This document shows positions 1 through 5,294 of a stretch of 8,363 bases of DNA, in pieces. The stretch lies in the NCBI GenBank assembly GCA_022361315.1, contig JAKSBB010000790.1, forward strand, positions 1-8,363. The letters are read 5' to 3'. The notes under the pieces are model-generated. The model was not told where the DNA came from and did not search any database. It worked only from the letters and a program-made list of their open reading frames with translations. Each line of letters opens with the position of its first letter. Position 1 is the stretch's first letter. A program made the translations under genes and the position numbers. The DNA is from Desulfobacterales bacterium. Its GTDB lineage: Bacteria > Desulfobacterota > Desulfobacteria > Desulfobacterales > Desulfobacteraceae.

Positions 1-99
1 ACCCGGCGCACTTGGGCGCTGGACAGGGCGGCCACCTACTCCCGGCTGATTTCACCGGGAAGCAGGTATACGCTGAAGGGCAGATTTAAACGGGGATGA
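1..99 (+). CDS. Possible 3' end of an upstream gene (partial, uncertain)
   Basis: From the window edge, one forward frame stays open for 32 codons and stops with TGA at 97-99. Its third positions are G/C-rich, like the genes further right. A second forward frame is also open from base 3 to a TAA at 87-89 with similar composition, so the sequence alone does not settle which is real, or whether either is. The peptide in the first frame contains a short stretch (SPGSRYTLKGRF) that I cannot assign to a family with confidence. If real, the gene is co-directional with hutH and ends 58 bases before it. The bases between (100-157) hold only the hutH ribosome binding site and no convincing promoter. 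Confidence 0.25.
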   Translation, partial: TRRTWALDRAATYSRLISPGSRYTLKGRFKRG

Positions 100-146
100 T
101 ACCCAATGATTGGATGCACGCTAATTCTTTTACAAATGGTGGATCA

Positions 147-152
147 CAGGAG
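147..152 (+). promoter_or_regulatory. Shine-Dalgarno site of hutH
   Basis: CAGGAG lies five bases before the ATG at 158. It is a strong match to the anti-Shine-Dalgarno sequence at a normal distance and fixes this ATG as the start. Confidence 0.75.
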
Positions 153-157
153 ATAAC

Positions 158-1690
158 ATGGAAAACACAATAATTTTAAACGGTGAAAACCTCCAGCTAG
201 ACGAATTGGTGGCCATTGCCCGCAACGGTGCGGATGCCGCCATTTCAGTGGAATCCGAGTCCCGGATCAACAAGGCCAGAACCCTGGTGGATAAATGGGT
301 GAAGGAGGGGGAGCGGATCTACGGGGTGACCACGGGGTTCGGTGCGTTGTCCGATGTGACCATCTCCTTTGAGGATACAAAAAAGCTGCAGAAGAAGATC
401 CTGTTGTCCCACGCTGCCGGCATGGGCAACCACATGGCGGATGATGTGGTCCGGGCCATGATGGCCCTGCGGATCAACGATTTCTGCCGGGGAAATTCGG
501 GGCTTCGGCTTGAGACCATCCGGAAACTTTCCGACCTTCTGAACACCGGCATCATCCCCGTGGTGCCTGAAAAAGGGTCCGTGGGCGCCTCCGGGGATCT
601 TGTGCCCATGGCACACCTTTCCCTGGTGCTCATCGGAGAAGGGGAGGCCTTTGTGGACGGCCGCCGGATGCCCGGGGCAGAAGCCCTGGCATTGAAGAAT
701 ATTACCCCCCTTGAACTGGCAGCCGGAGAAGGGTTGGCATTGATCAACGGCACCCAGTTCATGATCGCCCTGGGTTGCCTGGCCCTTCACGATGCCCTGA
801 ATCTTTGCAAACACGCGGATATTGCGGCTGCCATCAGCCTGGAAACCCTGATGGGCACCCGGTCGGCCTTTGACCCCAGGATTCACCGGGCAAGACCCCA
901 CACCGGCCAGATGAAGGCGGCCCAGAACATGCTCAAAATGACGGAGAACTCCGAGATCATTTCCTCACACAAGGATTGCTCCAGGGTTCAGGATGCCTAT
1001 ACCCTGAGATGTTCTCCCCAGGTTCACGGCGCCTCCTGGGATGCCTTCGGATATGTGGACCGTGTGATCCGCGTGGAAATGAATGCCTCCACGGAAAACC
1101 CCCTCATTTTCCCGGAATCCGGAGAATTCCTGTCCGGCGGTAACTTCCACGGCCAGCCTTTGGCTCTGGCCTGTGATTTCCTCGGCATCGCCATTGCCGA
1201 GCTGGCCAATATATCAGAACGGCGGATCGAACGTCTCGTTAATCCACAGTTGTCCGGTCTGCCGGCTTTCCTGGTGGAGGACGGGGGGCTCAACTCCGGT
1301 TTCATGATTGCCCAGTATGCAGCCGCGGCCCTGGTCTCCGAAAATAAGGTCATAGCCCATCCGGCATCCGTGGATTCCATTCCCACGTCGGCCAATAAGG
1401 AAGACCATGTATCCATGGGGGCTGTGGCGGCTCGGAAATGCCGGGACATCGTAGAGAATGTGGAAGAGGTTATCGCCATTGAACTGCTCTGCGGCGCCCA
1501 GGCCATTGATCTGTTTACCAACCTGAAGGCCGGTGAAGGTACCATGGCCGCCTATGAAGTCATCCGGAATGAGGTGGACTACATGACAGAGGACCGGTTT
1601 TTGTCTGCGGATATTGCTAAGGTCAAGGCCTTGCTCCGCAGCGGTGAAATTGTTCGGGCGGTTGAGGAGAAGGTGGGAACGCTCTATTAA
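158..1690 (+). CDS. hutH: Histidine ammonia-lyase (MIO-dependent aromatic amino acid lyase family)
   Basis: This enzyme should remove ammonia from L-histidine to give trans-urocanate, the first step of histidine breakdown, in the cytoplasm as a homotetramer. At 510 residues it has the normal bacterial length. The Ala-Ser-Gly triad that cyclises to the MIO electrophile is at 144-146 in GSVGASGDLVP. The catalytic Tyr55 sits in YGVTTGFG. A Ser-His pair (84-85) and Glu442 in AIELL are the histidine-type choices at positions that separate HAL from Phe/Tyr lyases. Asn197, Tyr281, Arg284 and Phe330 match other active-site positions. One oddity is Lys414 in SANKEDHVSM, where the Pseudomonas putida and Bacillus subtilis enzymes, as I remember them, have Gln. 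No hutU, hutI or hutG lies nearby, so the rest of the pathway must be elsewhere or absent. A Tyr/Phe lyase or aminomutase is the less likely alternative. No clear promoter is visible upstream. Confidence 0.9.
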   Translation: MENTIILNGENLQLDELVAIARNGADAAISVESESRINKARTLVDKWVKEGERIYGVTTGFGALSDVTISFEDTKKLQKKILLSHAAGMGNHMADDVVRAMMALRINDFCRGNSGLRLETIRKLSDLLNTGIIPVVPEKGSVGASGDLVPMAHLSLVLIGEGEAFVDGRRMPGAEALALKNITPLELAAGEGLALINGTQFMIALGCLALHDALNLCKHADIAAAISLETLMGTRSAFDPRIHRARPHTGQMKAAQNMLKMTENSEIISSHKDCSRVQDAYTLRCSPQVHGASWDAFGYVDRVIRVEMNASTENPLIFPESGEFLSGGNFHGQPLALACDFLGIAIAELANISERRIERLVNPQLSGLPAFLVEDGGLNSGFMIAQYAAAALVSENKVIAHPASVDSIPTSANKEDHVSMGAVAARKCRDIVENVEEVIAIELLCGAQAIDLFTNLKAGEGTMAAYEVIRNEVDYMTEDRFLSADIAKVKALLRSGEIVRAVEEKVGTLY

Positions 1691-1700
1691 AACAATGATA

Positions 1701-1740
1701 ATGGGGAGGCTACAATTTTACAAGCTGGATGTCTCCCCAT
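1701..1740. terminator. Inverted repeat between the convergent hutH and UPF0280 genes, possible weak bidirectional terminator
   Basis: ATGGGGAG at 1701-1708 is perfectly complementary to CTCCCCAT at 1733-1740. With one G-T wobble and one more C-G pair the stem reaches 10 bp around a 20-base loop. It begins ten bases after the hutH stop and includes the UPF0280 stop codon, where a shared terminator would be expected between converging genes. Neither side has a true U-run: the minus-strand side is only moderately T-rich (TATCATTGTTTTAA), and the wobble becomes an A-C mismatch on that strand. Termination is therefore an inference. Confidence 0.3.
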
Positions 1741-2435
1741 AAACCAATCTGTTTACCCGCGATGATTACGATGCCTTCAACACCCTTCATCTCTCTTCCG
1801 GCATCAATGGCGGCTTGAATATCATCCGGTGTTTTAACCCGGTTGCCTAACGCTGTGGCTGCCGCATCCGCAAGGGCGCATGAAGCGGCCAGGACACAGG
1901 CCGCATCTGCCCGGCCAAAGCTTTTGGAATGGCCCAGGGTTCCTGACGAGGTACATACGGCAAAGGGCGCGGGACGGCGGGCAACTTTGATACCGGTTTT
2001 CATGCTCAGGGGGGAATCTCCGGCATAGATGCCAAAGGTCATATCCGCGTCGGACTTCACAAATATATCCCCGCCGTTTTCCACCAGCACCTCATTGGAA
2101 AGATCCAGAAGATCCCTGCCGGTGAATTCCGCAACTGCCCCTGCCACCGCAGCCATGGGGCCGACCCCTGCAATTTGTGCCGCCTCAATCATTTCCGTAA
2201 TGATACCAGGGGCCGGGGTTACAGCGGGCAGGGGGGCGAGACTTTCGGCAAATTCAGGATGATGCTTTATATGGGTTTCGATGTACTGCCGGTGCCGTAG
2301 GATGGCGCGGACCGCGGCATCGCTCAGGTCTAAATCCGCCTGGATATTCAGGTTGGTTTCCTTGACCGTGGCGGTGAAGCTGATGAGGCCTTTTTTGCCA
2401 TGGTCGTTGCGGTAGATGTGTCGGTTATCAAACAT
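1710..2435 (-). CDS. UPF0280 family protein (ApbE superfamily), function unknown
   Basis: This 241-residue soluble protein matches my knowledge of UPF0280 (COG2122), a family placed in the ApbE (FMN transferase) superfamily but with no established reaction. The family signatures are plain: ENGGDIF at 119-125, a CTSSGTLGHS loop at 161-170 followed by SFGRADA, and ALADAAATALGN at 187-198. There is no signal peptide or membrane segment, unlike exported ApbE. I chose the ATG at 2435 because the resulting start, MFDNRHIYR, resembles the usual family N-terminus and because it overlaps the upstream dGTPase-like stop codon by eight bases (ATGTTTGA), a typical coupling arrangement. A TTG at 2441 would add two residues and cannot be excluded. 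GGA about 11 bases upstream is only a weak ribosome binding site, so translation probably depends on the gene before it. It is the last gene of the minus-strand series. Confidence 0.85.
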   Translation of the reverse strand: MFDNRHIYRNDHGKKGLISFTATVKETNLNIQADLDLSDAAVRAILRHRQYIETHIKHHPEFAESLAPLPAVTPAPGIITEMIEAAQIAGVGPMAAVAGAVAEFTGRDLLDLSNEVLVENGGDIFVKSDADMTFGIYAGDSPLSMKTGIKVARRPAPFAVCTSSGTLGHSKSFGRADAACVLAASCALADAAATALGNRVKTPDDIQAAIDAGREMKGVEGIVIIAGKQIGLWGDIQLVKL

Positions 2436-3588
2436 GGTCAATGGTTTCCGGTTTAAGATGATCCGGGGCCTGGCGGATAAAATAGGAGTCCGTCATGCCT
2501 GAAATGAAGTCCCGGACAATTTCAGCCGGGGTGTGGCTGCCGGTATATATGTCATCCATACCATCCAGAAATTCAGTGAAAATGACTGATTTTCTATGGT
2601 CCATTTCCAGGTCTTCCATGTAGGTATCGAAGAGATAGGTGAATATATCCCCGATGCCGGTGAGATGCTGCTTTATCGCCGGGTTTTTGTAAATGTGTCT
2701 GTAATTAAAGGTTTTCAGTGTCTTCAGTGCCCCTGCGACATCTGTGGAGAACCCTATATAGGGCTGATCCAGGCTGTTTTGGATCAGATCCGTCACCAGG
2801 CTGAAAACGATGGTGCCCTGGGTGCTGCCCAGCAGCTTTTCGCAGCTTGCCGGTACCTGGCTGCGGTCCACCAGTCCCAGCCGGATGGCATCCTCAAGGT
2901 CCCGGCCGATGTATGAAATAGTGTCCGCCATACGAACCACGCAGCCTTCCAGGGTCATAGGGACGGTGTCGGCCTGCTGTCCTGGCTGCCGGATCCGGCT
3001 GTCAAAGACGTCAAAAGGTTTTAACGGGGCCGGGTAAAGGCGTGTGGTGTGGGCTTCCCCGTTGTGACCGATGATGGCATCCATGGTCTGGAGGGTCAGG
3101 TTCCATCCCTTTCCTTTTTTTTCGATCCGGTCCAAAAACTGGATGCTCTGAATATTATGGTGAAAAGCACCGGCGCCGTTTTCCTTGGTGAGGCGGGATA
3201 AAAATCCTTCTCCGTCGTGACCGAAGGGGGGATGACCGATATCGTGACCCAGGCTGGCGGCCTCAATCAAATCCGTGTTCAGTCCCAGGGCGCGGCCGAT
3301 GGTGCGGGCCACCCGGGAAACCATCTGGACATGGAGAATCCGGTGGGTGAGATGGTCATTGTTGATCAGGGAAAACACCTGGGTTTTATCAGAGTACCGG
3401 GTGTAGGCCATGGAGTTTAAAATCCGGTCTGCATCAATGGAGAAGGCCGGGCGGTACTCGGTGTCTGAAAGGGCCTCCGGATTTCGTCTGACAGCGGTAT
3501 CTGAAAAACAGGCCAGGGCATTGAGGGTGGTCGCCTCCTGTTTCAGGAGGCGTTCCCTCAATGCCCTGGCAGTTGTGCGATCCGTCAT
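2428..3588 (-). CDS. dgt: dGTPase-like HD-domain nucleotide triphosphohydrolase
   Basis: Members of this family hydrolyse dGTP or other dNTPs to the deoxynucleoside and triphosphate, controlling nucleotide pools and in some cases limiting phage. The 386-residue protein carries the metal-binding HD set: His82 in LTHRILH, His115-Asp116 in LGHDIGHPPFGHDGE, and Asp222 in RMADTISYIGRD. The N-terminal RERLLKQEATTL and DRILNSMAYTRYSDKTQVF (54-72) fit the family pattern. It is shorter than E. coli Dgt and closer to the dGTPase-like COG0232 proteins, so exact substrate is uncertain. The ATG is ten bases downstream of the mrp stop, with no good Shine-Dalgarno in the gap, which suggests translational coupling to mrp. 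Its stop overlaps the UPF0280 start. Codons 7-26 form an extraordinary inverted repeat followed by a U-run, listed separately, which may control expression of this gene. Confidence 0.87.
   Translation of the reverse strand: MTDRTTARALRERLLKQEATTLNALACFSDTAVRRNPEALSDTEYRPAFSIDADRILNSMAYTRYSDKTQVFSLINNDHLTHRILHVQMVSRVARTIGRALGLNTDLIEAASLGHDIGHPPFGHDGEGFLSRLTKENGAGAFHHNIQSIQFLDRIEKKGKGWNLTLQTMDAIIGHNGEAHTTRLYPAPLKPFDVFDSRIRQPGQQADTVPMTLEGCVVRMADTISYIGRDLEDAIRLGLVDRSQVPASCEKLLGSTQGTIVFSLVTDLIQNSLDQPYIGFSTDVAGALKTLKTFNYRHIYKNPAIKQHLTGIGDIFTYLFDTYMEDLEMDHRKSVIFTEFLDGMDDIYTGSHTPAEIVRDFISGMTDSYFIRQAPDHLKPETIDHV
3504..3570 (-). repeat. Long near-perfect inverted repeat plus U-run inside the dgt-like coding sequence
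   Basis: The outer arms GCCAGGGCATTGAGGG (3512-3527) and CCCTCAATGCCCTGGC (3555-3570) are perfectly complementary over 16 bp. Inside them CGCCTCCTG (3532-3540) and CAGGAGGCG (3544-3552) pair over 9 bp around a three-base loop. The two stems are separated by a 4/2-base internal loop. In the sense (minus) direction three bases follow the stem and then UUUUU (3504-3508), so the whole has the shape of an intrinsic terminator with the same polarity as dgt. It spans codons 7-26 and begins at base 19 of the gene, within the footprint of an initiating ribosome. No second copy is seen in the window. The structure is directly visible; any attenuator or translational role is inferred. Confidence 0.85.
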
Positions 3589-3597
3589 GCCAAAGGA

Positions 3598-4473
3598 CTA
3601 CAGGTTTTCAACGATGTTGTCCACCACTTTGACAAAGGCTTCGGTGAAGGCGCTTTCCTCTTCTTCCAGCATGACCGGGGAACCCTGGTCACCGGCATCC
3701 ACCACCCGGGTGTCAAAGGGGATGGAACCCAGGAAATTAAGACCATGGGCCTTGGCTGTTTTTTCTCCGCCGCCGTTTTTAAACAGGTCGATGGCTTCGT
3801 TGCAGTGGGGGCAGGTGAATCCGGCCATGTTTTCCACAATACCCAGTGTTTTCAGCTTAACGGTCTTGCAGAAGGAGATGGATTTTCTGATGTCTGCCAG
3901 GGCCACTTCCTGGGGGGTGGTAACGATAACGCCCTGGGCCTCGGGAATGGTCTGGACAACGGTGAGGGGTTCGTCGCCGGTGCCCGGAGGGGCGTCAATG
4001 ACCAGAAAGTCCAGTTCACCCCAGTTTACGGCACCCACGAACTGCTGGATCATGCCGGTTTTGGCAGGGCCGCGCCAGATAATGGCCTGGTCCTTGTCCT
4101 GCATCAGGGCCTGGACGGAAACCACTTTAAGGTTTTCGTTGATCTGCTTGGGCATCAGGGTCTGCTGATCCGGGCTGAGATCCAGGAGTTCGGTCATGCC
4201 GAACATCTGGGCGATGGAAGGGCCGTGTACATCCACGTCCATCAGGCCGGTTTTGTAACCGCGCTTGGAAAGGGCAGCAGCCAGGTTGGCGGATACGGAG
4301 GATTTTCCCACCCCGCCTTTGCCGGACAGGACAAAGATCTTGTGTTTGATCTTGGCAAGATTGGCTTTGATCATTGCCTGCTGTTCCTGCTGTTTTTTTG
4401 CCATGTCAGCACCACCACCCTGGGAGGGGCAGCCTTTGCTTTTTTTTGCCTGCTCTGGGTTCTCATGAATCAT
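3598..4473 (-). CDS. mrp: Mrp/NBP35 (ApbC-type) P-loop ATPase, Fe-S cluster carrier
   Basis: Proteins of this family bind and transfer 4Fe-4S clusters to client enzymes in the cytoplasm, using ATP. The 291 residues show the deviant Walker A GKGGVGKSS (51-59), a switch region MDVDVHGPS (78-86), Walker B/switch VIDAPPGTGDE (158-168), and the CPHC pair (Cys221, Cys224) that binds the bridging cluster in the dimer. The N-terminal tail contains KGCPSQGG with one cysteine (Cys15). This resembles the end of the multi-cysteine N-terminal motif of NBP35-type proteins, but the other cysteines are missing. The ATG at 4473 keeps this tail; AAGGAG sits 12 bases upstream, slightly far. A later ATG at codon 24 is possible but would lose the tail. 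It follows the LolB-like gene by 58 bases, which hold a candidate promoter, and precedes dgt by nine bases. Confidence 0.92.
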   Translation of the reverse strand: MIHENPEQAKKSKGCPSQGGGADMAKKQQEQQAMIKANLAKIKHKIFVLSGKGGVGKSSVSANLAAALSKRGYKTGLMDVDVHGPSIAQMFGMTELLDLSPDQQTLMPKQINENLKVVSVQALMQDKDQAIIWRGPAKTGMIQQFVGAVNWGELDFLVIDAPPGTGDEPLTVVQTIPEAQGVIVTTPQEVALADIRKSISFCKTVKLKTLGIVENMAGFTCPHCNEAIDLFKNGGGEKTAKAHGLNFLGSIPFDTRVVDAGDQGSPVMLEEEESAFTEAFVKVVDNIVENL

Positions 4474-4524
4474 GATATTAAATTTCTCCTTATGAGAAGT
4501 GTCGTAAGTTTAAAATACGATTAG

Positions 4525-4552
4525 ATAATGGTCACGATCCTGTGGCTGTCAA
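4525..4552 (-). promoter_or_regulatory. Candidate sigma70-type promoter for mrp-dgt-UPF0280
   Basis: On the minus strand a perfect -35 TTGACA (4552-4547) is followed after 16 bases by CATTAT (4530-4525), which matches four of six -10 positions including the conserved A2 and T6. It lies across the 3' end of the LolB-like gene and would start RNA near 4518, leaving a leader of about 45 bases before the mrp ATG. The 16-base spacer and imperfect -10 make this suggestive only. It would let the three soluble-protein genes be expressed apart from the lipoprotein genes. Confidence 0.4.
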
Positions 4553-5290
4553 CCTGAATACCGATTCTTTTACATTGGCATTGGGGATCATGGTTGTCAG
4601 CCTGAGACGGAGGCTGCGGCCGGTGCCGTCTGTGAGGGTGAGGGCTGTGGGCAGGTGGATATCCCCGGTCTTTTTAAACCCTGTGTAGGTAATGCTGTAG
4701 ATGAGTGTACCTTCTGTGTCTTCCAGCCGGTATCGGCTGATCCTGCCCTCAGGGGCCATGGTTATTTTCTGGAGGGGTTCGTAAAAATACCGGGAGGTAA
4801 CCACGGTATCCGGACCATCCGCGTCAAGCCATGCCCGGTCGTAGGGCCGGATCGGGATTTGTCCCAGAAGAACGGTTATCATTTCAGACAGTTTGATCGG
4901 AATATCAATGTAGGTGTCAAGATTCGGATCTGCTGAAACCGTGGTATGGGGGTTGTGGCGGCCGGTGTGGGAAACAAAGGTCACCCATTGTCCGGATGCG
5001 GCAATGGTTTCAAAGGGATGACCCGAAAGTATCATGGTCAGCCGCAGACGGTTGGGAGTGCCTGCCGCCCAGGCGATTTTAAAACGTTCCCGTTTTCCCG
5101 GGGTATCGATGTTCAGCCAGCCTGTACCTTTGCCGGTGGAGATATGCCGGTTAAAGGCACGGGCCTTTTCAATCATTGCCACCGCTTTTTCTTCGGTTAC
5201 CGGATCTGTTTTGAGACCGGCACAACTGCAGATAACCAATGCCAGAAGCAGGGGGCAAATCCAACGCAGGTATTGTTTAAAGCAAATCAT
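4532..5290 (-). CDS. Outer-membrane-type lipoprotein, LolB/DUF4292-like
   Basis: The first 22 residues form a lipoprotein signal peptide: Lys5 and Arg9, a hydrophobic run (ICPLLLALVIC) and a lipobox ICSC with the likely acylated cysteine at position 23, followed by Ala-Gly, which does not signal inner-membrane retention. The mature ~230 residues look beta-rich with alternating polar/apolar strands such as GTGWLNIDTPGKRERFKIAW and LRLTMILSGHPFETIAASG. This recalls the LolA/LolB-fold lipoproteins and DUF4292 proteins, which bind lipid or lipoprotein cargo at the outer membrane. Family assignment is by overall resemblance, without a decisive motif, so true LolB function is not shown. The ATG begins four bases after the stop of the TPR lipoprotein gene with only a weak GGA nearby, so the two are almost surely co-translated and probably act in one envelope process. 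Confidence 0.7.
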   Translation of the reverse strand: MICFKQYLRWICPLLLALVICSCAGLKTDPVTEEKAVAMIEKARAFNRHISTGKGTGWLNIDTPGKRERFKIAWAAGTPNRLRLTMILSGHPFETIAASGQWVTFVSHTGRHNPHTTVSADPNLDTYIDIPIKLSEMITVLLGQIPIRPYDRAWLDADGPDTVVTSRYFYEPLQKITMAPEGRISRYRLEDTEGTLIYSITYTGFKKTGDIHLPTALTLTDGTGRSLRLRLTTMIPNANVKESVFRLTATGS

Positions 5291-5294
5291 CTGC

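Noticed and set aside
110..136. Possible promoter TTGGAT/TACAAA upstream of hutH
   Set aside because: The spacer is only 15 bases and both hexamers are imperfect, so it does not stand out from background.
245..901. Long open frame on the minus strand opposite hutH (218 codons)
   Set aside because: It lies wholly antisense to a gene with a complete set of catalytic motifs; its composition follows the G/C-rich codon positions of hutH and it shows no family motif.
2752..2763. Perfect 12-bp palindrome CCCTATATAGGG
   Set aside because: It encodes Pro-Tyr-Ile-Gly inside dgt; one or two such palindromes are expected by chance in a window this long.
2764..2787. CTGATCC/GGATCAG 7-bp inverted repeat within dgt
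   Set aside because: Short stem, ten-base loop, mid-gene, and no U-run; compatible with chance.
4489..4508. Small stem overlapping the mrp Shine-Dalgarno (CTTATGA/TCGTAAG)
   Set aside because: Seven weak pairs with one G-T on the plus strand, which becomes an A-C mismatch in the actual mRNA; too unstable to claim control of translation.
3410..4524. Long plus-strand open frames across the start of dgt and all of mrp
   Set aside because: They are antisense to two well-supported genes, overlap each other, and give low-complexity peptides with no recognisable domain.
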